DNA of 64,000 nucleotides, from contig SSNU01000020.1 of assembly GCA_012064415.1 (NCBI GenBank), positions 33,790-97,789 on the forward strand, read 5' to 3'. Source of the DNA: Gyrodactylus bullatarudis (lineage: Eukaryota; Platyhelminthes; Monogenea; Gyrodactylidea; Gyrodactylidae). The position numbers and the translations under genes were made by a program. The notes below the pieces were generated by a model. The model did not search any database and was not told the DNA's origin. It saw only the letters and a program-made list of their open reading frames with translations. Shown here one piece after another: positions 23,738-32,416 of this stretch. The stretch's first letter is position 1. Every line of letters starts with the position of its first letter.

Positions 23738-24550
23738 ATGTCTCCAAAGCCAAAAAAAACTCCTTTTTTGCCTGAAAAAAGAAATCGCATTTCTACTGAT
23801 GGATCCATATCTGACAATCCATATCCAAAAAACATTACTGTTGAAGGATTACTCGAACTCATGGAAGATCTAACTTACGAAGTGAACATACTCAAACAGA
23901 TCAATGCTCGCATTACAGACGAAAACACTTCAATGAAAACAGAAATAAACCAACTCAAGCAACAAATGAATATTTGTGAGTCCTTTTATAGTTTTCCCTT
24001 TGCTAATAAACAAGAGATCTCCAAATATTCTCTAAATGATCTTAAAATAGTTGATCAAAAAATAAATTCTATGGTCAATGAGATTAATCAACGGACTGAA
24101 AAATCAAAAAACCTCATTATCTATAACCTGCCTGAATCCGAAAATGATATTCCAAATGTTCATGGTTACTTAGATAAACTAGAAAATAAAATTGAGAATA
24201 TCATAAAAATAACTCGAATTGGCAAACAAATTCCAGGTAAATGCAGACCCATAAAAATACTTACTAACTCAAAAATTCATAGAAACTTTTTTATCCAAAA
24301 CAAAAACTCATTCCAAAAGCTCAAAATAAGAACCTCTAGAGATAAAACTATCCTTCAGCAAACTATATCTACCTCTGAATATATTGCTAAAAAGAATAGT
24401 TTAAATCAGAATAAAGATTTCAATCCACCTCATAATGCTGAATCTCAGACAATAAATCATAATAATAATTTACTACCTCGATCAAGAAACTCTGTCATTT
24501 CTTCTAGTCAAAACCCAGCCCCAGATATCACTGCGAGTACAAGCAACTAG
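23738..24550 (+). CDS. LINE ORF1 protein (coiled coil plus RRM-like), intact
   Basis: 270 codons, uninterrupted. It starts with a Lys/Pro-rich basic segment (SPKPKKTPFLPEKR). Residues about 35-80 form a likely coiled coil (LLELMEDLTYEVNILKQINA then EINQLKQQMN), and about 100-122 continue with heptad-like spacing. From about residue 126, KNLIIYNLPES matches the RNP2-like strand of the LINE RRM, and CRPIKILTNS gives the later strand; ENIIKITRIGK lies between. The Asn/Ser/Pro-rich C-terminal tail looks disordered. Such proteins trimerise, bind LINE RNA as chaperones and carry it to the nucleus. The start follows the upstream AAAATCAATG context, and the next ORF begins 31 bp after the stop. It is the longest clean ORF of its kind in the window, so selection or recent insertion is likely. 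Confidence 0.8.
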   Translation: MSPKPKKTPFLPEKRNRISTDGSISDNPYPKNITVEGLLELMEDLTYEVNILKQINARITDENTSMKTEINQLKQQMNICESFYSFPFANKQEISKYSLNDLKIVDQKINSMVNEINQRTEKSKNLIIYNLPESENDIPNVHGYLDKLENKIENIIKITRIGKQIPGKCRPIKILTNSKIHRNFFIQNKNSFQKLKIRTSRDKTILQQTISTSEYIAKKNSLNQNKDFNPPHNAESQTINHNNNLLPRSRNSVISSSQNPAPDITASTSN

Positions 24551-24581
24551 AACTGGCATTGTAAATAATACTCCTTCTTTC

Positions 24582-24815
24582 TTGTTATCTAAAAATACTA
24601 CTATCTCTCTTTTTCTACAAAATATAAGATCCTTATTTTCTGTCTATTTTCTTCTAAAAGCCTTTATATTAAACACTCAATATGATTTATTCTGTTTTAC
24701 TGACTCTCACTCCGATAATAGTCTCTACTTTGATGGTTATGTTTTTATAAGATCTGACAGAGTTGGTGATAAACATGGTGGAGCTATATCTAGAGCCATT
24801 GCAAAGACAAAATAA
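24582..24815 (+). pseudogene. LINE ORF2 endonuclease start, truncated
   Basis: Reads SLFLQNIRSLFSVYFLLKAF, then YDLFCFTDSHSDNSL and GDKHGGAIS. This is the first third of an EEP endonuclease (QNIRSL block; TDSH where TETH/TESW is usual; GGA loop). It stops at 24815, where the sequence has already joined the 3' UTR. The catalytic half and all of RT are missing. The same domain type occurs at 6.26-6.77 kb and 45.6-45.8 kb. Confidence 0.7.
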
Positions 24816-25544
24816 AATAATAATAATAAACTGCTCTCCTCATGATATTTTTCAGCCAATAATTAATTACAAATTAGAAAAAATCAAATACACAGAATAA
24901 AAGGCTGTCTATTGCTGTGGAATCTTCACCATCAGCTTATGAAAATATTTCTGAAATAAATAAAAACTGAAGTTATTATTATTATCAACAAATTAAAAAA
25001 AAGGACATGTAGATTAAATGTAATTCATAATGAACGATTAACTGATATAAAGTGATTGTTTCAGGAAGAGAAACTATATTAATGAAGAGAAAGTAATGGA
25101 CAAATTGTAACAAAAAAACTATTTATCTTCATAAGGTATAGTGCCTGACCGTAAATTACAAATGCTCTGATACTAGTTATCATATATGTATCAACTCTTT
25201 ATCAAAAAGGAAAAAAAAACTAATTAACAAGATGCATTTATTTTATTATTATTATATAAACATAGAGTTATAAATATTAATTTATTATACTTATTTTGTA
25301 AGATGATTAATTTCTATCAACTTTTCTATGTGAAAATGAAAATTGTAAAGCAGAACATATGTGTTGTTCAATAAATTTTTCATTCATTTCATTCATTATG
25401 ACCCCTTAATTAACACCATTTACAATCTTTCGTTATAACTCTATTCTGTATTACTATAAAATAATTATAATTAGCCCCATAACAATAACACATCCAAAAG
25501 ACCAATTTTACTAAATAATGTTGCATACCTGGCAACAGGTATAA

Positions 25545-25632
25545 TCCAATCGAATTTTAAGAACAATTTCAACCAATAATCTAATTCTAAAAACCTATAT
25601 ATTTGGCATGATCACACTGATGAGTATTCTTC
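25545..25632 (+). repeat. 3' PLE end with truncated hammerhead
   Basis: Reverse complement of 22556-22650: CAACCAATAATCTAATTCTA, TATATATTTGGCATG, ATCACA and core CTGATGA (25617-25623). The GAAA side and stem III are replaced by unrelated sequence after GTATTCTTCATTG. It marks the right end of the PLE that starts at 22.56 kb, with the LINE inserted between coding region and end. Confidence 0.7.
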
Positions 25633-25967
25633 ATTGTTTTCTATTAGGGGGGGTAATATTAAGTGAAAACTGGAAAACGCCGTGCATGTATGAGAAAAAT
25701 ATCATACTCTCATATAAAAAGTAGTTACGTAAAAATATTTGATATTGTTCTTATCATGCTAATGAGATACTCCTTAGACGCATGGTGAAACATATGATAT
25801 TTTCATTATGGTCATAATTGATTACCAAAATCATTTCAGTCCCTTGAGCTATCTTTAATGTAATATATCGAACCGATAATTTGAGTGTGCTGATTAATTT
25901 GACGACAATAAGATCAAAGACCTAGCTTAAGTAATAAGAAACATTAGAAAATTTTCGTTTTGAACTA

Positions 25968-26150
25968 TAAATTCAAGTTCCCATATATGGTAGACATATA
26001 CGCGCGTTTTGTCCTACTTTTAGACGCGTTAGTTTGCATTGGACTACAATGCGAGAGGTCCTGGGTTCAAATCAGAGGTTGTGACGAGTACAAAAGTAGG
26101 ACGAAACACGCTTATATATCTACCCTATATGTGAATTTAAGTAATTTCTA
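25968..26150. mobile_element. Small TIR element around a tRNA-like core
   Basis: About 55-bp inverted ends: left AAATTCAAGTTCCCATATAT to TTTGTCCTACTTTTAG; right, complemented, AAATTCACATATAGGG to TTTCGTCCTACTTTT. Between them, 26022-26092 reads TTAGTTTGCATTGGACTACA, then GAGAGGTCCTGGGTTCAAAT, which looks like a tRNA from D-arm to T-arm with a B-box GGTTCAAATC. The acceptor stem and anticodon stem do not pair well, so it is not a working tRNA. It is either a MITE that captured a tRNA segment or a tRNA-derived SINE-like unit. Confidence 0.55.
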
Positions 26151-26664
26151 AAAGCTTTGTGAGTTTCTTTCATACCAGTCTCGGTGGGATCCATTAGTAA
26201 GCTGTACCATTTAGCGACATACGCTAATCCATTATCAAATAAGACGTTCATGTGTAATATATTACCTATGTACATAGAACAAAATATTTCTATTCAACCT
26301 TTGTAAGTATAGGTGCTGCACTATCCATACATTTTTCAGCTAATTCACGAGTGTCAATTCAAACATGTCAAACTGCTTCCTAAGTGTTGAGATATTGAGA
26401 CGTTTAATAACTTTTTTATTAAATTATTTAGTAATTTTACAATTTCATTAACATAAATTTCATTGAACTAATATTTATAATCATTTAATTGAACCAGGAT
26501 TAGAGATTGATAAGACCTGGCGAAATATTTATTTCTCTAATTAAAAAAATTCTTTTTTTATACTGACAATGATAAATATAATTTCGTTTATATTCTTCAA
26601 ATGTACGAATTTCTCATCTTTGCTTACGGTAATGGATCAATTCGTCTAAATTAAATTTCAAAAT
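26151..26664. other. AT-rich stretch, nothing recognised
   Basis: Flank between the small TIR element and the PLE at 26.67 kb. No motif was seen. Confidence 0.45.
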
Positions 26665-26762
26665 GAAATTTATTTTGAAACATTAATTGCCTTATTATCT
26701 CGAAAATATTCTGGGGGCGTTGACTAATGGTCATGCTGGTAGTTAGAACGAGGAAAGAGGAT

Positions 26763-26814
26763 AGGTGAATGAAAGCTTTTATTTTCGTCGGCTCTCTTCA
26801 GACCTTACACCGAC
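26763..26814 (-). ncRNA. Hammerhead ribozyme of second PLE lineage
   Basis: Minus strand. GTCGG 26810-26814, 8-nt spacer, core CTGAAGA 26795-26801, CCGAC 26787-26791 and GAAA 26783-26786. Stem III is AAUAAAA with UUUCAUU (one A-C mismatch). C17 is at 26767. Stem I is AGGU with ACCU (26763-26766). Position 7 is A instead of U, which the hammerhead core tolerates. Confidence 0.8.
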
Positions 26815-26821
26815 TTGAGCA

Positions 26822-26924
26822 GTTATATATATATATTACAAGAACATGAAAGGGCTGTCTTGACCAATAGCAATTATTCATTTGTTTCGGACCAATGGGG
26901 ATTCTGTTCGTGTTGTTGACCAAT
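26822..26924 (-). promoter_or_regulatory. Triple ATTGG plus TATA promoter of second PLE lineage
   Basis: Reading the minus strand: ATTGG at 26920-26924, 26892-26896 and 26864-26868, then an alternating TATATATATATA run (26824-26835) just before the ribozyme. The CCAAT motifs are about 28 bp apart, a spacing typical of NF-Y arrays. The same array is present on the plus strand at 30376-30478. Confidence 0.55.
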
Positions 26925-26937
26925 GGGATCGGCTTCT

Positions 26938-27750
26938 TCACTGTTTGTTTGCTGTGAAGAATTTGTGGATTTGCTGGGTACCCGTTGTTACCTTCGTCCC
27001 CCGTTTTCTCCTCGCTTTGGGTTGTTGGGGTGATGTTGATGCGTTTCGTTTTCGAGTGGGAGTAGAGGCTTGCATTTCCGGTTGAGAAAAGAATCTTTTT
27101 CGATCATTAGATGTTGCTGGGGGAGGGGCTTGTCTGACGTGGCAGCCTGTGGAGGGTAGGCTATCAACTAATGTTGAGGTTTGAGTTTCTGTTGCCATCG
27201 AGGTTGCCATGTCTGGGATTGGAGTTGAGTGTTAGATTTTGGTGGAGCTGTTGGGTGGGACCTTGATCATATCGCTTTGAGCTGTGAATTGAGTCGAGCA
27301 GAGCAAGGGTGTGAAAGTCTGATCAACACCCACTCGGGGAGGTTTTGAGTGGGATTCTGGTGTTGTGGGAATGGTCGTCAATTGATCATCAACTGGGCGT
27401 TGCGTTGAGGCTATTAGGGGTCTCAATGTGGAATCGTTCAATGTTTTTTCGTCAGGATGGGTGGAGGAACCGGGTTTATTCTTGGAGAGAGATTTATCAA
27501 CTAATGTTGAGGTAGGTGTTTTATGAGCCAAGGATAAACCTGAAGCGATTTTTGTGTCTGAGTTTGCAGTCAGTTTTGAGACCTTCTTGATTATATTACG
27601 GGCTTTGTGGTAATTTGTGCCAGTGAATCCTAGTTGTCTCCCCAGGAGTTTTTGAGCACAGAGCGCTGGTTTCTCTTTGTTGACAAGTTTGGCCTCAGCC
27701 ATTTCCAGGATCGTTTTTGATTTTTCTTTGCTGAATTTCGGGTCCGCCAT
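26938..27750 (-). pseudogene. PLE C-terminal tail, GIY-YIG missing
   Basis: 27750-27232 reads KEKPALCAQKLLGRQLGFTG, TNYHKARNIIKKVSKL and a Ser/Thr/Pro-rich stretch. 27210-26938, in another frame, reads PPPATSNDRKRFFSQPEMQA, STPTRKRNASTSPQQPKARR and ends TQQIHKFFTANKQ. The block 'LCAQKLLGRQLGF' normally follows the end of the GIY-YIG domain (compare ELARKLGF at 31.93 kb), yet the upstream frame (SSGFPKEFI) precedes that domain, so roughly 150-200 codons are absent. The terminal TQQIHKFF is PIP-box-like and RRKR is NLS-like. Confidence 0.75.
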
Positions 27751-27797
27751 ATATCTGATTTTGAAGTTCTCAAGGCCTGTTGGATGATTTGTTTCCC

Positions 27798-28505
27798 TCA
27801 GGTCCTTGCATGTTTTCGGATGAATTCTTTTGGGAATCCGCTGGACTGGAATAATTTCCTTTCATCGTCTTGTAAGTGGGTTGACAAAAATCTTTTGATC
27901 CTTAGGAACTTGGACCTCACTAGGGATCTTTTTGTCGCTGTGGGGTTGAAGCTGGTGAAAGGGCATGTACTGGGTAGGGATCCCTGGTTTACGGTGTAAA
28001 CTTGAGCTAAAGGTTTTCGTGGTTGTGAATTTTTGGATTTTGGCGTCAAGAAAACTGAAACTGTTGTCCTTTTCTACTTCCATGGTGAATTTCAACCTGG
28101 GGTGCATTGAGTTTAGCTCATCTAGGATAGCGTCAAGGTCTTGATCTTCTTTCAGCATGAGAAAAGTATCGTACCTTATCGGATGTATAGGTAACACTCG
28201 TTGATGATTTTTGCCATGTTCGTGGTTTTAAGGCTCGCAAGGAAGATGTCTGCAAGGATTGGGCCGAGGGGGGTTCCCATTGCTACTCCGTCTATTTGTC
28301 GGAAGTAGGAGCCATTGAATCTGAAATCAATGTTTTGGACTGTCATATGGATCAAGGAGCATAGGACTTTTGGAGGTATTTTGTTCGTTGCCTCTGGGTC
28401 GGTTTCTATGAGGTCTGGGTGTTCCGTTAGTTTGTCCTGTATGAATTGAACTGTTTCTCTAAGTGGGACACTGGTGAAGAGGGAGGTCACGTCTAACGAG
28501 ACCAT
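27798..28505 (-). pseudogene. PLE RT palm and thumb
   Basis: 28505-28176: MVSLDVTSLFTSVPLRETV (motif A with the catalytic Asp), IPPKVLCSLIHMTVQNIDF and GVAMGTPLGPILADIFLASL (motif B). The YxDD loop has decayed: the frame continues as YPIRYDTFLMLKEDQ, where YIDDTFLML is expected, so the Asp pair reads R-Y-D and catalysis is lost. 28197-27862 continues FTMEVEKDNSFSFLDAKIQK and LHRKPGIPTQYMPFH, then shifts frame to LVRSKFLRIKRFLSTHLQDD and SSGFPKEFI. Motif order is diagnostic of PLE RT. Confidence 0.8.
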
Positions 28506-29592
28506 CTGCCCCTCGAACGGGTTCTTGTTTCGGAGTCTGGAAATGAAATCAGAAGTGGTCTGAATTTCAGGTCATCAGTTCCTTTGTGGATTTTTGGGAG
28601 TAGGTAGAGTAAACAGGATCCGGGTCCTTTTGGGCGGATGTTACGGGCTGACCTGGAGGAAATGATTTGCTTTTCCGAAAGCGAGTCGATCTTCTTGTTT
28701 ACTGATACGAAGAAATTCTTGGCCCTCTTGTCAACTTCGCTACTGTTTGTTTGTCTAAACATTTTTGGGTCACAGATGAGCTCTCTGCCTTTGCGTTGGT
28801 ATTCTTCCGCATTGACAATTGCTATTCCAGTACCTTTGTCAAGTTCACATATCAGTACGTCTGGGTTTTTCCGGAGCGCTGACAGGGCCTGGTAGTGGTT
28901 TGAGGTCAGGTAGGGAAAGTCTATTTTACGTTGTTCGTATTGAACTCTTGCATCGTTGAGAACAGTATCGAAACGCTCGCGGAGTTCTTTTGAGGAAGCA
29001 GGAAGATTCTTCAGTTGTTTGTAGAAAAGTTCGAAGCCGAAGTCTGTTTCGAGGTCCAGGTTGCGTCTGTTTGGCACACAGAATTTTGGACCTAAGCTGA
29101 GGACTTCTAGGGCATCTTTCGATAGGGTGATTTGACTGAGGTTGTATACAAATTTCTCTGGATTTTTCGGGAATGATATGTCTTCAGGTCTAGTAGCGAT
29201 GCTGTTTTGGAGTGAGTTGGACATGGTCATGGCTCGTTTATTGCTGACTAGATCAACGTACTGGAGGAAGGACTCTTTGAGGTTTTCTGGTAGGAGATCT
29301 ACAGATGCATGCACGCGTTGTTCATCATTCCTTTGATGCCATTCTCCGTCTCGCGAACCAAATCCATAGAGACATGGATTGCATTAGCGACTGACCTCTT
29401 CATTTTAGCTTTCTTTACTCTGGACCAAATTGATTTGGGGAATATTTCAGTGCCGAGCGATTGGTGGAGGACTTCACATAGTACTTTGTTTTCTGCCATG
29501 GAGCAGGAGGTGTTGAGAAACGACTTAAGATCATTGTAATGAGGACGAGAAATTGGAGATTCATCAGCAGCCTGTGGAGGGTAGGTTATCAA
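28493..29592 (-). pseudogene. PLE N-terminal region and RT fingers
   Basis: Two joined frames. 29592-29299 reads SPISRPHYNDLKSFLNTSCS and EIFPKSIWSRVKKAKMKRS. 29314-28493 reads ASVDLLPENLKESFLQYVD, SLGPKFCVPNRRNLDLETDF, ALRKNPDVLICELDKGTGIA and LLYLLPKIHKGTDDLKFRP. These are the conserved PLE blocks ahead of the RT palm. The 1-bp-scale frame change near 29305 and another near 28500 (after LLISFPD) break the polyprotein. The first residues MITYPPQAA are not PLE N-terminus; they come from tail sequence joined upstream. Confidence 0.8.
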
Positions 29593-29755
29593 CTAATATT
29601 GAGGTTTGAGTTTCTGTTGCCATCGAGGTTGCCATGTCTGGGATTGGAGTTGAGTGTTGGATTTTGGTTCACTTTGCTTTTATTCTCCTAACCTAACTAC
29701 CAGCATGACCATTAATCAGCGCCCCCAGAATATTTTCTAGGAAATAAGGCAAATA

Positions 29756-30364
29756 ATGTTTCAAAATGATGAATCTCCAATTTCTCGTCCTCATTACAAT
29801 GATCTTAAGTCGTTTCTCAACACCTCCTGCTCCATGGCAGAAGACAAAGTACTATGTGAAGTCCACGATTCCACATTGAGACCCCTAATAGCCTCAACGC
29901 AACGCCCAGTTGATGATCAATTGACGACCATTCCCACAACACCAGAATCCCACTCAAAACCTCCCCGAGTGGGTGTTGATCAGACTTTCACACCCTTGCT
30001 CTGCTCGACTCAATTCACAGCCCAAAGCGATATGATCAAGGTCCCACCCAACAACTCCACCAAAATCCAACACTCAACTCCAATCCCAGACATGGCAACC
30101 TCGATGGCAACAGAAACTCAAACCTCAACATTAGTTGATAACCTACCCTCCACAGGCTGCCACGTCACACAAGCCCCTCCCCCAGCAACATCCAATGATC
30201 GAAAAAGATTCTTTTCTCAACCGGAAATGCAAGCCTCTACTCCCACTCGAAAACGAAACGCATCGACATCACCCCAACAACCCAAAGCGAGGAGAAAACG
30301 GGGGACGAAGGCAGCAACGGGTACCCAGCAAATCCACAAATTCTTCACAGCAAACAAACAGTGA
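29756..30364 (+). CDS. Fused PLE N-terminus/C-terminal tail ORF (deletion derivative)
   Basis: An uninterrupted 202-codon frame. Residues 1-37 match the PLE N-terminal region of the neighbouring copy (SPISRPHYNDLKSFLNTSCS). After CEV the sequence jumps straight to the tail (STLRPLIASTQRPVDDQLTT) and runs to TQQIHKFFTANKQ. RT and nuclease are gone, but the join keeps the frame open. It retains the basic RRKR region and the PIP-box-like end, and lies directly ahead of an intact promoter array and ribozyme. It could make a small nuclear protein, act as a competitor of the full protein, or simply be a deletion that happens to stay open. Whether it is expressed cannot be told. Confidence 0.6.
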   Translation: MFQNDESPISRPHYNDLKSFLNTSCSMAEDKVLCEVHDSTLRPLIASTQRPVDDQLTTIPTTPESHSKPPRVGVDQTFTPLLCSTQFTAQSDMIKVPPNNSTKIQHSTPIPDMATSMATETQTSTLVDNLPSTGCHVTQAPPPATSNDRKRFFSQPEMQASTPTRKRNASTSPQQPKARRKRGTKAATGTQQIHKFFTANKQ

Positions 30365-30375
30365 AGAAGCCGATC

Positions 30376-30478
30376 CCATTGGTCAACAACACGAACAGAA
30401 TCCCTATTGGTCCGAAACAAATGAATAATTGCTATTGGTCAAGACAGCCCTTTCATGTTCTTGTAATATATATATATA
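30376..30478 (+). promoter_or_regulatory. Triple ATTGG plus TATA promoter
   Basis: ATTGG at 30378-30382, 30406-30410 and 30434-30438, each followed by TC, exactly 28 bp apart; then TATATATATATA at 30467-30478. Mirror of 26822-26924. It lies just after the tail ORF stop and just before the ribozyme. Confidence 0.6.
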
Positions 30479-30487
30479 ACTGCTCAA

Positions 30488-30539
30488 GTCGGTGTAAGGT
30501 CTGAAGAGAGCCGACGAAAATAAAAGCTTTCATTCACCT
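30488..30539 (+). ncRNA. Hammerhead ribozyme (plus-strand derivative)
   Basis: GTCGG 30488-30492, core CTGAAGA 30501-30507, CCGAC 30511-30515 and GAAA 30516-30519. Stem III is 30519-30534, C17 at 30535, and stem I is AGGT 30497-30500 with ACCT 30536-30539. All core positions are intact. Confidence 0.8.
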
Positions 30540-30600
30540 ATCCTCTTTCCTCGTTCTAACTACCAGCATGACCATTAGTCAACGCCCCTAGAAATTTATT

Positions 30601-31790
30601 TTATCAAAGTGGATTCACTAATTTGAAAACAATTACAATTTTATAATAAGTTAGAGAAGAACAGAATGATTTAAATGAGCATTACTAGTATTGCTTTTTC
30701 AAGTTTGATTTAATATCTCGTCTTTGTAAGAATCTTTGTATACTTTATCTTCTTATGTAAATTTTATATTTAGATGAATCGAATTCATTCTCTCTAAATT
30801 ACTGAAATATATGTTTTTTTCAACATTAAGATGAAAAAATCATCCACCTATCTTACATACATATCTATACATTGGTTGATGATCAGGTTCATTCGTCATT
30901 TTCCTAGATAACCAAGGAAAATGTCAGCAAATATTAATATTAGTCCGGAATCCATAGCTATGCCATTTTTATTTTGGAATGTTAGAGGAACGTTGTTGCA
31001 ACATACACATATAATTTCCTATTGGCATATTGTTATCAACATACAAGCTTATAATGTTTAATGTTTTTTCAATCGTTATATTTGGGAATAGTGTTATGTT
31101 GTTACATCTAATTACATTGCTCTCTGTCCTATGTTCACGTGCTTAACCTTTTCAACAAATCCAAATACATATTTCGTAACTTATTCTTTGTATTGTTCTA
31201 CAGCATGATTAAAAATAACATGAGCTTTTCTTGATTCTGATTGGTCCCTGCACCTAACCGATGATATCATATCATGTCTTTCAAACTCACATAAGATGAT
31301 CTCTAAAATTAATAATTTTTGAAATAATCATTGCTCAATTTTGAGCTATAAAGTCTTACCCTATTCTTAAGATTCTTGGAAATTTAATAAAAAAATTATC
31401 AAATAATATTGAATATTATTTAGAAGAGAAGTTGAGGAATTAGTTTTTGCTTACTCGTACAAGAGAATTCTATTTGGAATTTTTATAAATGAGATATTAT
31501 TAGCTTACTTGTTATCTCCGAAGTGCGGCCTCATCTGGATAGATGAAAGATCAAGACAACTCACTCTTGTATTAAATCTCTATTCAATTGTATAAAAGAT
31601 TTTCATAGAGTTTGTTCTTGAAATATCTAAACTTAAAAAGATACTAAAAGAAAAAACAAAATTTATTAGAGCTATAATCAATATTTAGATTCTATCAGTC
31701 ATCCAAATGTTTCGACAGTAATTGTGTACACATGTCGATCGCCTAGTTTATCCTTATTTATAACTTGTCGGTGATACCTCGGGACCTTCA
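30601..31790. other. AT-rich stretch, nothing recognised
   Basis: No coding motif, RNA gene or clear repeat end. Confidence 0.45.
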
Positions 31791-32368
31791 GCACCATCTA
31801 CAGGCCACTCTGCAGATGCATCCAACTTCAAAATACTATACCAGGCGAATCCTAATCCTAACAAGCAAGTTTGAGTTGTGCTTAGAGTTATTTTATCACG
31901 AAGCTAAAACCAAATCTATGTGTCCAGAAGGAATTGGCAAGGAAATTAGGATTCAAAGGTCGGGATGTCCATATCATGAGCAAAAAGATTGTGAAAATCA
32001 GAAGAATACTCAACCGAGATACTGGCAACCCCACCCAATCTTCAACACTAATTGAAACTGGTAATGATGTTGAAATAAATGAAACGTTAGCTGATAATCA
32101 CCAAACACCAGTTCAATCTACAGCCCCAGCAACAATTATAGAGTTGGCAAATTGTGAAACTAACGAGAAATCAACAGCAGTTGATAATAAAATCATCAGC
32201 CAACCTATAATTAAAGAAAAAGGAGAGAAGAAAAACTGCTCGACAACAAAACGAAAATGTAAGATACACAGTGGGCAGTTACAGATTGATGGTTTCCAAA
32301 AAGACAAAAATGATCAAAAAGCCGAGACCAATGTATCAAACCTCCTCCTCCCTATTGCACTAGGGTGA
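31791..32368 (+). pseudogene. PLE C-terminal part, third lineage
   Basis: A first frame (31765-32055) ends the nuclease domain with ELCLELFYHEAKTKSMCPEG (the Glu-bearing last helix). After a frame change near 31930 the tail reads ELARKLGFKGRDVHIMSKKI, then a hydrophilic part with NCETNEKSTAVDN and ends HSGQLQIDGFQKDKNDQ and a short extension. The tail is homologous to the fragment at 120-356. The PIP-box-like block QLQIDGF is not at the very end here but about 30 residues before the stop. No RT is present. Confidence 0.7.
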
Positions 32369-32416
32369 ATAAGGATATGAACCAATTAATTATTATAATT
32401 AGTATTTATATGTTAA

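Larger units (their letters stand above)
23690..25398 (+). mobile_element. LINE with intact ORF1 and deleted ORF2
   Basis: ORF1 is followed by only the start of the ORF2 endonuclease. At 24786 (TCTAGAGCCATTGC) the sequence jumps into the 3' untranslated region, shown by the match to 40488-40970 where the same stretch lies far beyond the ORF2 stop. The 3' end is GTTGTTCAATAAATTT followed by TTTCATTCATTTCATTCATT. It is inserted between a PLE C-terminus and that PLE's own 3' end. An intact ORF1 with no RT suggests a non-autonomous derivative that would need help in trans. Confidence 0.75.
26665..29660 (-). mobile_element. Second-lineage PLE, nearly full length, nuclease deleted
   Basis: Minus strand. 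Order: a short stretch derived from a PLE tail (29570-29660), N-terminal region, RT, tail, promoter boxes, hammerhead, and an end with CAACGCCCCCAGAATATT. It is noticeably richer in G+C than its surroundings, suggesting a younger or differently constrained copy. The left boundary shares a long inverted match with 29700-29765 (TTTTGAAACATTA and GAAAATATTCTGGGGGCG). The GIY-YIG domain expected near 27.78 kb is missing. A deletion copy of the same family follows head-to-head at 29.68-30.6 kb. Confidence 0.75.
29680..30600 (+). mobile_element. Internally deleted PLE derivative, head-to-head with its parent
   Basis: Starts with an end fragment (CTAACTACCAGCATGACCAT, then CGCCCCCAGAATATTTTC), followed by the fused ORF, promoter array, ribozyme and the matching end CTAACTACCAGCATGACCAT near 30560. 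It therefore has the same end sequence in direct orientation at both sides, as in a PLE with direct pseudo-LTRs. It is inverted relative to the copy at 26.67-29.66 kb. Confidence 0.65.

Noticed and set aside
26022..26092. A functional tRNA gene
   Set aside because: The B-box and D-arm-like part are good, but acceptor and anticodon stems do not pair, and the segment lies between transposon-like inverted ends. Kept only as tRNA-like.
26882..27085. Plus-strand ORFs across 26.9-29.5 kb (for example 27784-27999, 28638-28895, 29142-29336)
   Set aside because: They are antisense to the minus-strand PLE polyprotein, whose motifs are unambiguous; the plus-strand frames show none.
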